From Alphaproteobacteria bacterium WMHbin7 (GTDB taxonomy: Bacteria > Pseudomonadota > Alphaproteobacteria > Rhodospirillales > WMHbin7), in assembly GCA_002753155.1 (NCBI GenBank), contig PDZW01000010.1:38809-102808 (forward strand): 64,000 nt of DNA. Direction: 5' to 3'. Shown one piece after another: positions 47,225 through 55,770 of this stretch (positions are counted from its first letter, which is position 1; the number at the start of each line of letters is the position of its first letter). The notes under the pieces are model-generated. The model did no database searches. It saw only the letters and a program-made list of their open reading frames with translations, and had not been told where the DNA came from. A program made the position numbers and the translations under genes.

Positions 47225-49551
47225 AAGCGGCAGCCTTCCCCCAGGGCCGATTCGATCCAGATTCGGCCCTTATGGTGTTCGACGATTTTCTTGCATACGG
47301 CCAAACCGATGCCCGTTCCCTCGTAGCGCTCATTGCTGACCAGTCGCTGGAAGATGCCGAAGGCCCGCTTGTGGTTCTTGGGGTCCATGCCCATGCCGTT
47401 ATCCCTGATCTCGATGATCCACTCATTGCCCTCCCTTTTCCATGACAGGGCAACCATGGGAGGGCGGTCGGGAAAGCTGTATTTGATGGCGTTGCCCAAC
47501 AGATTCTGGAACAGACGGACCAATTCCATCCAATATCCCTGAACCGAGGGGAAATTCTCGGCGACAATAATCTGCGCATTTGAATCCTGAACGGCGATCT
47601 CCAGATTAAGGCAGCTTTCCTTGATGACATCACCCAGGTTAATTCTATCGGCAGGCTCGCCGCTGCGCCCCGTGCGCGAATATTCAAGCAGACCGGTGAT
47701 CAACTGGTCCATCCGCTTGGCGCCATCTGAAGCAAAGGTGATAAACTCCTTGAGATCGCCCTCGATGGCTGGCCCCAGCTTCCTCTCAATCAAGGAGAGA
47801 TAACTGGTCACCATGCGCAAGGGCTGGCGCAAGTCATGCGACGCCACATAGGCGAACTGCTCAAGCTCGGCATTCGAGCGGATCAGCTCCTCGCTGATCT
47901 TCCTGCGCTCAGTGGTGTCCTCCTTGATTCCCAGATAGTGGGTGATCTTGCCATTCTCGTCGAGAATCGGCGCAATCGACGCCTGCTCCCAATAAATCTC
48001 GCCGTTCTTGCGCTTGTTGCACAACTCGCCTTGCCAGGCCTCGCCCCGGGTCAGGGCGTCCCATAGCTGGGCATAGGTTTCCTCGGGCGTTTTTCCCGAT
48101 TTCAGGAATCGGGGATTTTTCCCGATAACCTCGTCCAAGCCATAGCCGGTGATTTCCAGAAAGCGGGGATTGACGAATTCGATGTTGCTACTGGTGTCGG
48201 CAATCACTACCGAGACCGGACTTTGCTCGATGGCCTGAATCAGCTTGCGCCGCTCGCGCTCCAGACGTTGACGGTCAGTTTCGTCATGGATGATGGAATA
48301 AAGGATAGGCTTTCCCTGCATTTCGATGGGGCCGGAATGCACTTCAACGTCGCGGATGTCTCCCGAAGCCAGACGATGGCGGAAATGAAAGTGCGAGCGC
48401 TGCTCCTGCTTGGCCATTTCCATCTCACGGGCGATTTCCTGTTTTGACAAGATGTTGATGTCGCCGATATTGAGCTGCCGAAGCTCGCCCTTGTTGTAGC
48501 CGTAGAAATCCTGGGCGGCATGGTTGGCATCAAGAATGGCGCCGCCCGCGGGATCGATCAGCAGCATCGGCACCTTCGAGCCGGCGAACAGGCTGTGATA
48601 GCGCTCTTCGCTTTTCTTAAGGTTCTGCGCCACTTCCTCCCGCCCAGCCAGCGAACGATAAAGCATGAAGACCAAAGTTATGATGGCAATGCTGATCAGC
48701 AGAGCACCTGCCAGGATGGATTCTTTTTGTGCTTCATAGGCCGACAGCACGTCGGAAACGGCCTTGCCGATAACGATGTTCAGGCGGTATTCGGGGATTT
48801 TGTAGAAGCCGTAAATGCGCTCGACGCCATCCACCTGGGCCACGCGCCGAAACGAGCCGGAAACCGGCGGATTCTGGGCCAGATAAGGCGTTCCCGTGAT
48901 TTTCTTGCCCATATGAGCGTCATTGTCCGGGTAGCGCCCCATGACATCGCCATCGTCGCTGACCAGCACCAGGGCCGGAATTTCTCCAAGGTCGATTCTT
49001 TCGTAATTTCCCAGGAAGGTTTCCGGATTGACCGAAACGACGATGACGCCGTTGAATTTCTGCTTATAAAAAATGGGCCTGGTGAATTGAATCGACCAGC
49101 GCCCCGAGACCTTGCCCTGCACGGGCTTGCTGATGAACAGCTTGTCCTGGCCGCTTTCCTTGTGAATCTTGAAATGCTCACGCTCGCCAAGATCGATCCG
49201 CTCGGGCACCTTTGACAGATTGGAGTAGGCAAGGATGCCGTCCTTGTCGATGACGGCAATTTGGAAGGCGATATCGGCGATATGCTCTTGCTGGACCTTG
49301 ACCAGTTCCGTGAACTGCCTTTCCTCGCCATCCCAGTGGACGCGCAGGTCAAACAGAACCTCGTCGAGCCGCTTGATGGTGGAGCGCGCATTCTCTGCGC
49401 GCACCTGTGCCTGATAGACAGTGCTTATCTCGGCATCTTTGATGAAACGCTCGCGGCTGCGGTTTAGATCGAAAAAGACGGCCAGCCACAGGCTGAGAAG
49501 GCCCACCGCCAACAGAACCAGCATTTGCAGTCTAAGCGAAAGATTCGGCAT
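47194..49551 (-). CDS. Membrane PAS-containing sensor histidine kinase
   Basis: A 785-residue kinase. Two membrane helices (about 8-27 and 283-302) bracket a large periplasmic sensor of the dCache/PDC type (residues 30-280). Cytoplasmic PAS domains follow (about 320-430 and 440-560), the second ending LGIKEDTTERR. The dimerisation/phosphorylation site is VASHDLRQPLRMV with the phospho-His. The ATPase N, G1 and G2 boxes read LLGNAIKYS, EIRDNGMGMD and GTGIGLAVCKK. The LRQPL form resembles phytochrome-like kinases. No response regulator is adjacent, so its partner is unknown. Confidence 0.93.
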   Translation of the reverse strand: MPNLSLRLQMLVLLAVGLLSLWLAVFFDLNRSRERFIKDAEISTVYQAQVRAENARSTIKRLDEVLFDLRVHWDGEERQFTELVKVQQEHIADIAFQIAVIDKDGILAYSNLSKVPERIDLGEREHFKIHKESGQDKLFISKPVQGKVSGRWSIQFTRPIFYKQKFNGVIVVSVNPETFLGNYERIDLGEIPALVLVSDDGDVMGRYPDNDAHMGKKITGTPYLAQNPPVSGSFRRVAQVDGVERIYGFYKIPEYRLNIVIGKAVSDVLSAYEAQKESILAGALLISIAIITLVFMLYRSLAGREEVAQNLKKSEERYHSLFAGSKVPMLLIDPAGGAILDANHAAQDFYGYNKGELRQLNIGDINILSKQEIAREMEMAKQEQRSHFHFRHRLASGDIRDVEVHSGPIEMQGKPILYSIIHDETDRQRLERERRKLIQAIEQSPVSVVIADTSSNIEFVNPRFLEITGYGLDEVIGKNPRFLKSGKTPEETYAQLWDALTRGEAWQGELCNKRKNGEIYWEQASIAPILDENGKITHYLGIKEDTTERRKISEELIRSNAELEQFAYVASHDLRQPLRMVTSYLSLIERKLGPAIEGDLKEFITFASDGAKRMDQLITGLLEYSRTGRSGEPADRINLGDVIKESCLNLEIAVQDSNAQIIVAENFPSVQGYWMELVRLFQNLLGNAIKYSFPDRPPMVALSWKREGNEWIIEIRDNGMGMDPKNHKRAFGIFQRLVSNERYEGTGIGLAVCKKIVEHHKGRIWIESALGEGCRFYVAFPVAEA

Positions 49552-49661
49552 TGCCTTCCCAAAAACAACCTTGTTTCCGGGTAGTTTGCTCTATTCGCAA
49601 TGCTGCCGCCAGAACAATAACGCGACAAGCTTCCTGACTGTTTATCCCGCGATAGGCTTTT

Positions 49662-51530
49662 TCAGCTTTCGATCATCACGGCGGCCAGACGCTTGGCGAA
49701 GTCGTGCGGATCGGGCAGCGGATCACCCTCCTGGATACGGGCCTGATCGAGCAGAAGGCGAATGCGCCCCCCCAGCCGTTCCTGAGCGTCCTCGCCCTCG
49801 GCCCCCGCCGCCAGCTTCAGAATCAGCGGATGCGTCGGATTCACCTCAAGAATGCGCGAAGGCGTTGCCTCCATCTGTTTGTGCGCTCTCAGCATGCGCT
49901 CGAGATGCAGGCTCATGTCGCCCTCGCCCGCCACCAGGCAGACAGCGCTTTCGGTCAGACGGTCCGAACGCCTCACATCCTTGACGGACGCCTCCAGCAC
50001 CTTCTTCATAAGCGCAATCAACGCCTCTAGCTGCCCCTTGGCTCCGCTATCCTCTTCCTTGGCGGGCTCTTCGCCCTCCTTGGCAGCCAGCTTGGACAGA
50101 TCGGCCCCGGCCTCGGCCACCGACTTGAAGGGCTTGCCTTGATAGTCATGGACCGAGCGGACCCAGAATTCGTCGATGGGGTCGGTGAGCAGCAGAACCT
50201 TGACCCCCTTGGCGGTAAAGCCCTCGATCTGCGGACTGCGCTTCAGGGCCTCGATACTGTCGCCCGTCAGCGTGTAGATGGCGTCTTGCCCCTCTTTCAT
50301 CGTCTCGACATAGCGCGCCAGACTGATCGGGCCTTCCTCGCCAGTAACGGCGAAGCGCACAAGGTCCAGCATCTCCTCCTTGCGCTCGGGCTCCTCGTAA
50401 AGTCCCTCTTTCAACACGGCGCCAAAATTCGACCAGAAAGCCAGATATTGCTCCGGCTCCTCCTCGGCCCGCTTTTTCAAGTCCGACAGCACCCGTTTCA
50501 CCAGGCCCGAGCGCATCTTGGCCAGCACCGGATTGTGCTGAAGCATTTCGCGGCTGATGTTCAAGGGCAGGTCAGAGCTGTCCACCACGCCCTTCAGAAA
50601 GCGCAGCCAGGAAGGCAGCAATTCGTGCCCATCGTCGCTGATGAAGACCCGCTTCACATACAGCTTCACCCGGCTTTTGCGTTCCTGATTGAACAGGTCG
50701 AAGGGACGCATGGTGGGAACGAAAAGCAGACCGGTATATTCCAAAGCGCCCTCGGCCCGGTAATGGATGGTCATCCAGGGCTCGTCGAAGGCATGGCCGA
50801 CGTGATGATAGAATTCTTTGTACTGTTCGTCGGATATCTCGCTTTTGGCCCGCGTCCACAGGGCGGAGGCCGAATTGACCGTTTCCTCCTTGCCTTCTTC
50901 GATCAACACCACCGGGACGGCGATATGGTCGGAATAGGTTTTGACGATATGGCGCAGGCGGACAGGCTCCAGGAATTCGTCCTGCCCGTCTCGCAGATGC
51001 AAGGTGATGGAGGTGCCCCGGGCCGCGATTTCCACCGGCTCGATCACGAAACTGCCCTGACCGTCCGAGGTCCAGCGCCAGCCCTCGGTCTCGCCCGCCT
51101 TGCGGCTTTCCACCACCACCTTCGAGGCCACCATGTAGGACGAGTAGAAACCCACGCCAAACTGGCCGATCAGCCCGGCATCCTTCTTGGCGTCGCCCGA
51201 AAGCCTGCTTAGAAACTCGGCCGTACCCGACTTGGCGATGGTGCCCAGATTGGCCACCAGGTCTTCCCGGTTCATGCCGATGCCGTTGTCCGAAATGGTA
51301 AGCTGGCGGCTGGCCTTGTCGGGCCTCAGGCTGATGCGAAACTCGGCCCCGCCTTCAAGAAGGCGCGGGTCGGTCAGGCCCTGAAGACGCAGCTTGTCGC
51401 AGGCGTCCGAGGCGTTAGAGACCAGTTCCCGGAGGAAAATCTCCTTATTGCTGTAAAGCGCGTGGGCGACGATATCGAGCAGTTTGCCGACTTCGGCCTG
51501 GAAGGACAGCGTCTCAGCAGCGGCGGTCAT
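49662..51530 (-). CDS. htpG: Chaperone HtpG (Hsp90)
   Basis: A 622-residue ATP-dependent chaperone. The N-terminal ATPase has LFLRELVSNASDACDKLR-type (Glu, Asn), DNGIGMNREDL and GQFGVGFYSSYMVA motifs. The middle domain includes LPSWLRFLKGVVDSSDLPLN followed by ISREMLQ with the ATP-contacting Arg. The C-terminal dimerisation domain is present. The start at 51530 follows GAGGGG. Adjacent genes are not functionally linked, and no heat-shock promoter is clear in 51531-51615. Confidence 0.97.
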   Translation of the reverse strand: MTAAAETLSFQAEVGKLLDIVAHALYSNKEIFLRELVSNASDACDKLRLQGLTDPRLLEGGAEFRISLRPDKASRQLTISDNGIGMNREDLVANLGTIAKSGTAEFLSRLSGDAKKDAGLIGQFGVGFYSSYMVASKVVVESRKAGETEGWRWTSDGQGSFVIEPVEIAARGTSITLHLRDGQDEFLEPVRLRHIVKTYSDHIAVPVVLIEEGKEETVNSASALWTRAKSEISDEQYKEFYHHVGHAFDEPWMTIHYRAEGALEYTGLLFVPTMRPFDLFNQERKSRVKLYVKRVFISDDGHELLPSWLRFLKGVVDSSDLPLNISREMLQHNPVLAKMRSGLVKRVLSDLKKRAEEEPEQYLAFWSNFGAVLKEGLYEEPERKEEMLDLVRFAVTGEEGPISLARYVETMKEGQDAIYTLTGDSIEALKRSPQIEGFTAKGVKVLLLTDPIDEFWVRSVHDYQGKPFKSVAEAGADLSKLAAKEGEEPAKEEDSGAKGQLEALIALMKKVLEASVKDVRRSDRLTESAVCLVAGEGDMSLHLERMLRAHKQMEATPSRILEVNPTHPLILKLAAGAEGEDAQERLGGRIRLLLDQARIQEGDPLPDPHDFAKRLAAVMIES

Positions 51531-51615
51531 GGGCTAATTTCCCCTCTCATCCTTGAAACCGGTCCCCATATGGGGCAGAAGAGGGCGTGATGCAAGCCCG
51601 ATCAAGCCTGGACCG

Positions 51616-52101
51616 ATGAACGAAAAGCACCTACCCACCCCAGAGCAACACGCCGATATCGTGGTGCGTCAGCTCGAAAACTTCATTCGCGAGCAGCGCG
51701 GACCCAAGGGGGTTAATTTCTCTTCCTGGCAGTCGATGGCCAGAAAGGAAATCTCCGACGCCATTCGGTCCCACAAAAAGGGCCGCTTCGAGATCGAGCG
51801 GGTCAAGAAGCGCATGGCCGCCGTGGTTGCGGCCTGTCTGGTCACCGTGGGCTTTTGGGCCATGACCATCTTCGTCGACCGCGCCTATGGGTCGGCGGCG
51901 GCCATGGTCGCGGGTGCCGCCGGTCTGATTCTGGGCGCCACCTTCCTGGAATGGATGATCAGAAAGGCCGTGGCCCAGCATATGGCCGAAACCAGGGCGG
52001 CAGACCTGACGGTCATCGACAGCCTGGATAAAAAGATCAAGCGCATCAAGCGCGAGAAGGAAAAGAAGCTGAAAGAGATGGAAGACGAGGAGGGGGGGTA
52101 A
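51616..52101 (+). CDS. Small membrane protein with cytoplasmic charged ends
   Basis: A 161-residue protein of unknown function. Residues 1-68 are polar and charged, followed by two membrane helices (about 69-92 and 95-117). The tail is a strongly charged Lys/Glu coiled coil (about 128-161, with KKIKRIKREKEKKLKEMEDE). The start is ATG 51616; the frame is open further upstream, but the preceding residues are uncharacteristic. No known family is recognised. It is divergent from htpG and upstream of the brn locus. Confidence 0.65.
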   Translation: MNEKHLPTPEQHADIVVRQLENFIREQRGPKGVNFSSWQSMARKEISDAIRSHKKGRFEIERVKKRMAAVVAACLVTVGFWAMTIFVDRAYGSAAAMVAGAAGLILGATFLEWMIRKAVAQHMAETRAADLTVIDSLDKKIKRIKREKEKKLKEMEDEEGG

Positions 52102-52117
52102 GTTTACCCCGAATTTC

Positions 52118-52146
52118 TTGACCCAAATAATTTTTGGGGGTACGAT
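52118..52146 (+). promoter_or_regulatory. Promoter with overlapping palindromic operator of the brnTA locus
   Basis: TTGACC (52118-52123) and TACGAT (52141-52146) are separated by 17 bases, a near-consensus sigma-70 promoter. The spacer contains the palindrome CCCAAATAATTTTTGGG (52122-52138), the sort of operator expected for BrnA or BrnTA autorepression. It lies 6 bases upstream of the brnT remnant start. Confidence 0.65.
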
Positions 52147-52152
52147 ATTTCG

Positions 52153-52296
52153 ATGATGACCTGGGACGAGACCAAGCGGGCTGGCAACATCGCCAAGCAT
52201 GGCGGCGATTTCACACGCCGGAACGGCGACATTCATGTCATCAGTTTGAGAAAAGCCAATCGGCGGGAGTGCAATCGCTATGAAGCGGGAACGTAA
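52153..52296 (+). pseudogene. brnT: BrnT-like toxin with a central deletion
   Basis: A 47-codon frame whose two ends match BrnT ribonuclease toxins: the start has the WDETKRAGNIAKHGGDF signature and the end HVISLRKANRRECNRYEAGT. About 45 residues of a normal 90-95-residue BrnT, including the central beta strands, are missing, the join falling near GGDF-TRRNGD. The frame is clean, so it is an internal in-frame deletion, not frame decay. RNase activity is unlikely. It overlaps brnA by 17 bases, the usual arrangement. Confidence 0.75.
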
Positions 52297-52582
52297 AGCC
52301 AGAATGTCGGATGCGGAAGACAGGCGCATCACCGAAGCGGCCAAGTCCGACCCGGATAATCCGCCCCTGGACGAAGCCATGCTGTCTCGGATGCGCCCCG
52401 TCGCCAAGGCAGCTCCGGAACTGGCGTCGATGGCGCGCGGGCCGGGACGCCCCCGGCTGCAAAATCCGAAACTCGCCATCAAATTGCGCCTGTCGCCCGA
52501 CGTGGTGGCCTATTTCAGAGCCACCGGCAAAGGCTGGCAAACCCGCATCGACGAGACGTTGCGTAAAGCGGTTGGGATGTAG
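52280..52582 (+). CDS. brnA: BrnA antitoxin
   Basis: A 100-residue protein with the BrnA C-terminal DNA-binding motif KLRLSPDVVAYFRATGKGWQ followed by TRIDETLRKAV, a ribbon-helix-helix type fold. The N-terminus is basic and then acidic. GGGAG lies 9 bases before ATG 52280; ATG 52304 is a later option. It neutralises BrnT and represses the locus. Here the toxin gene is truncated, so the antitoxin may remain as a free repressor. Confidence 0.88.
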   Translation: MKRERKARMSDAEDRRITEAAKSDPDNPPLDEAMLSRMRPVAKAAPELASMARGPGRPRLQNPKLAIKLRLSPDVVAYFRATGKGWQTRIDETLRKAVGM

Positions 52583-52589
52583 GGCGCCT

Positions 52590-54728
52590 TTACCCGATCT
52601 CGATCTTCAATCCCGTCCTTAAGGACTCCACCAAGGCCAGGGTGGCCAGGCTGGTTTCGAAAGTCTCGGCCTCGTCCACCGGGGCCGGACCGCCCAAAGC
52701 CACCGCTTTTACGAACAGATCGATTTCTGCCGCATGGCCCTTGTCCTGGCCCAACAGCTTGACGGTTTTCGTCTTGCCGCCCCGGGTGACCGACAGGGAG
52801 AGGAAGTTGTCCAGGCAAACCGCAGCCCCGCCCGCAAAGCCTTCGATGCGCTCCTTGGAATAGGCGGAATCACCCTGGGCGGTATAGCTGAGTGCTGCCA
52901 GACTGCCATCGGCGAATGAGAATGTGGCGGCCAGTTCGTCGGCCCCCTGGCTTGAACCCTGGGCCTGCACGGCACTGATCGGCGCACCCACCAGGGCGCG
53001 GGCCAGATCGACGAAATGGCAACCCTCGCCCAGGATGCGCCCTTGGCCCTCGTCGCTGGCATTGAGCCAGCTTTCCTTGGGCAAAGCGCCCGCATTGACG
53101 CGAATCAGCAGATTCTTAGGCCCAGCGTGCTGTGCCAGCTCGCCCCGCATCTTCACCGCCAAGGGAGCAAAGCGCCGGTTGAAACCCACCATCAGGAAGG
53201 CCTGCGACTCTTGTCTGGCCAAAGCCACCGCCGCCAATTGTTCATGCGACACCGCCAGGGGTTTTTCGACCAGCACATGCTTGCCCGCCCTCAAGGCCTG
53301 GATGACGAGGTCGGCATGGCTGGCATGGCGCGTGGCGATCAGAACGGCATTGATGGCGGGATCGGCCAGAAGCGCCCCCGCATCGGTCGTGCAGACCTCG
53401 AATCCGAACTGGCCTTTGGCATGATCCGCCGTCATGCCGCGCTGGGTGGCAATGGTCCGCAGGCAAACATCGGAGCGCTTCTTGAATTCCGGCAGTAGAA
53501 CGGTTCGAGCAAAGCTGCCCGCCCCGATCACGCCCAGCACACAAGCACCTTTTGCCGCTTTGGGAGCGGGGAAGCTTTTGGGCAAAGCCGTTTCGCGCAA
53601 GGCAGCAATGGGATAGTCGAGCAAAACGCCCAGATAGGGTTCTGCCCCGCCCATCACCAGGGTATAGGCATCCTCGGCCCGCTCCAGGGCGAAGCGATGC
53701 GTGGTCAGGGGGCTTGCCTTCAGGCCATGCGCCATCAGGCGCACGCATTCGGCCAGATTGGCCGTTTCGGTCCAGCGCACGAAGCCCTCGGGATAGGCCA
53801 GGCCCCGCCCCTCATAGGCTTCGTCATAGCGCCCCGGTCCGTAGGAGCGCGACACCGTGACCGACAATTCCTTTTTCATGAAATCGGCAAAGGGAAATTC
53901 CGTGCCCGTCTTTCCCACCAGCACCACCCTGGCCCGATCCCGCGCAATGCCCGCCGCCACCTGAAAGGGTTCGCTGGAATCGGTGGCGGCACAGATCAGA
54001 ATGCCGTCGCAGCCAAGCGTGCCCGAAAGGGCCGCCACGGCTGCATCCAACCCGTCCTCGGCCAGATTCCAGACCGCATCGGCCCCCAGCTTTTTAGCCA
54101 GATCAAGCCTTGCCGCATTGTGATCGAGGGCGAGAACGCGGCAACCCGAAAGCTTCAAAAGCTGCACCGCAAGCTGGCCGATCAGCCCCACCCCCAGCAC
54201 GGCCACCACCTCGCCCAACTGGGGCCCAAGATTGCGCAGACCCTGAAGGGCGATGGCGGCCACGGTGCCGTAGCAGGCTTCCTCGAAGGGGACGGTTTCG
54301 GGCACGGGTGCAGCCAGATTGCCCGGCACCAGATCGAATTCGGCATGGTTGGCGATGCCAGCACCGCACATCGCCACCTTCTGACCGACATGGAACCGGC
54401 TTTCCAGCCCGGCCCCCACTTCCTCCACCGTTCCGGCTGCCGAATAGCCCAGCGGCAAGGGTTCGTCGAGCCTTGCCATCACCGCCTTGATGGTGGCGCC
54501 CACACCGTCGCGCTTGGCCTTATCCAACACCTTCCTGACCAGATCGGGGCGCTCGGCCGCCTTGCCCGCCAAACTCTTCTTGGCGAAATCCACCACCATG
54601 CGCTCGGTGCCCGCCGAGATCAGCGAGGCCTTGACGCGAACCAGAAGATGCCCGGCCCGCACACGGGGGGCCGGAACGTCCTTGAGGCAGAGTTTGCCCG
54701 AGCGCGCACTTTGAATAACCTGTTTCAT
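52590..54728 (-). CDS. Fusion of zinc-type alcohol dehydrogenase (MDR) and Gfo/Idh/MocA oxidoreductase
   Basis: A 712-residue bi-domain enzyme. Residues 1-365 form a medium-chain dehydrogenase: LLVRVKASLISAGTERM, PLGYSAAGTVEEVG and a Rossmann segment AVLGVGLIGQLAVQL. Residues 385-712 form a Gfo/Idh/MocA enzyme with GVIGAGSFARTVLLPEF, AGKHVLVEKPLAVS (catalytic Lys region) and GEGCHFVDLA. Fusions of this sort occur near sugar and exopolysaccharide genes, but the substrate is unknown. Zinc-ligand Cys/His are not obvious in part 1. The start at 54728 overlaps the LysE-type exporter stop by 4 bases. Confidence 0.87.
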   Translation of the reverse strand: MKQVIQSARSGKLCLKDVPAPRVRAGHLLVRVKASLISAGTERMVVDFAKKSLAGKAAERPDLVRKVLDKAKRDGVGATIKAVMARLDEPLPLGYSAAGTVEEVGAGLESRFHVGQKVAMCGAGIANHAEFDLVPGNLAAPVPETVPFEEACYGTVAAIALQGLRNLGPQLGEVVAVLGVGLIGQLAVQLLKLSGCRVLALDHNAARLDLAKKLGADAVWNLAEDGLDAAVAALSGTLGCDGILICAATDSSEPFQVAAGIARDRARVVLVGKTGTEFPFADFMKKELSVTVSRSYGPGRYDEAYEGRGLAYPEGFVRWTETANLAECVRLMAHGLKASPLTTHRFALERAEDAYTLVMGGAEPYLGVLLDYPIAALRETALPKSFPAPKAAKGACVLGVIGAGSFARTVLLPEFKKRSDVCLRTIATQRGMTADHAKGQFGFEVCTTDAGALLADPAINAVLIATRHASHADLVIQALRAGKHVLVEKPLAVSHEQLAAVALARQESQAFLMVGFNRRFAPLAVKMRGELAQHAGPKNLLIRVNAGALPKESWLNASDEGQGRILGEGCHFVDLARALVGAPISAVQAQGSSQGADELAATFSFADGSLAALSYTAQGDSAYSKERIEGFAGGAAVCLDNFLSLSVTRGGKTKTVKLLGQDKGHAAEIDLFVKAVALGGPAPVDEAETFETSLATLALVESLRTGLKIEIG

Positions 54729-55354
54729 GCCAAAGCTTTTATCACCAAATTGGTCAGAACGCCCAGACCGAAGACGAGCAAAAGCCCTCCCGAGGCGTGA
54801 TTGATTCGCAAAATCCAGCTTTCGGGCAAGCGCCCCCGGCTGGCGGCGGCCAGGCTGGACAGGGTGAACCACCAAAGGGCAGAACCCAGAAAAACTCCGG
54901 CCAGCAGGGAGATGACGGCCCCCCGATCGCTTTCCAGCCCGGCCAGCCCCAGGGCCGCGAAAGCGCCCACGGTGCCTGCCGCAGTTGCCGGATTAGCCAG
55001 GGCGACGGCGAAGGTGCCTGTGAAATCCTTCAATAATCCCAATGGCGTAAGAGGAACAGCGGCGAGATTGACCTTTGAGCGCCAGGTATGAACGCCCAAG
55101 GCCAGCAGAAAAATCCCGCCCGCCAAGGCCAGGGGGGCTTCATAGGTTTGCAGGAATCCCGCGATCAGGCCCATACCCAGAACGCCCGCCAAGCCGAAGA
55201 CCGTATCGGCCAGGGCTGCCCCCAGACTGGCCAGAAAGGCGGCAGCACGTCCATCGGCCAAAGACCTGCGAATGCACAACACGCCCACCGGCCCCACCGG
55301 GGCGGCCAGGGCGAAGCCAACGATCAATCCCTTGAAAAACAGCACGGTTTCCAT
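54725..55354 (-). CDS. LysE/RhtB-family amino acid exporter
   Basis: A 209-residue protein with about six hydrophobic helices. The start [23 protein letters not shown] followed by [15 protein letters not shown], then [12 protein letters not shown], is the LysE-type translocator signature. The [17 protein letters not shown] segment is the conserved mid-region. It probably exports amino acids or similar small compounds. The two-domain dehydrogenase gene is translated directly after it, which may connect export with a reductive step. Confidence 0.9.
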   Translation of the reverse strand: METVLFFKGLIVGFALAAPVGPVGVLCIRRSLADGRAAAFLASLGAALADTVFGLAGVLGMGLIAGFLQTYEAPLALAGGIFLLALGVHTWRSKVNLAAVPLTPLGLLKDFTGTFAVALANPATAAGTVGAFAALGLAGLESDRGAVISLLAGVFLGSALWWFTLSSLAAASRGRLPESWILRINHASGGLLLVFGLGVLTNLVIKALA

Positions 55355-55439
55355 CAGTCCGGCTTATTACCACACGGATTGCTCTTTTCCCACCGGGCGA
55401 TATGCCCATATGATAGGGAGTGAAAAGGAGGGTCCCGGC

Positions 55440-55766
55440 ATGGCAGGTGGGGACAAACGCACAGACGATGGGCCGGCAACGGGCGTGGTCATCAAGACCC
55501 GGCCCAAGACCAAGAAGCCGTCCATGTACAAAGTGCTGATGCTGAACGACGACTACACCCCCATGGAGTTCGTGGTTCATGTGCTTGAGCGCTTTTTTGG
55601 CAAAAGCAACGAGGAAGCCAACCGTATCATGATGCATGTGCATATGCGCGGCGTTGGTCTGTGCGGCGTCTACACCTATGAGGTGGCCGAGACCAAGGTG
55701 ACACAGGTGATGGATCTGGCCCGCCAGAGCCAGCACCCCCTGCAATGCACGATCGAAAAGGAATAA
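55440..55766 (+). CDS. clpS: ClpS adaptor protein
   Basis: A 108-residue N-end rule adaptor. The basic, flexible N-terminal extension (1-27) is followed by [20 protein letters not shown] with the Asn-Asp ligand pocket, then [20 protein letters not shown] and the conserved EVAETK. It delivers substrates with N-terminal bulky residues to ClpA. AAGGAGG lies 8 bases before ATG 55440. It precedes clpA by 4 bases. Confidence 0.97.
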   Translation: MAGGDKRTDDGPATGVVIKTRPKTKKPSMYKVLMLNDDYTPMEFVVHVLERFFGKSNEEANRIMMHVHMRGVGLCGVYTYEVAETKVTQVMDLARQSQHPLQCTIEKE

Positions 55767-55770
55767 GGCG

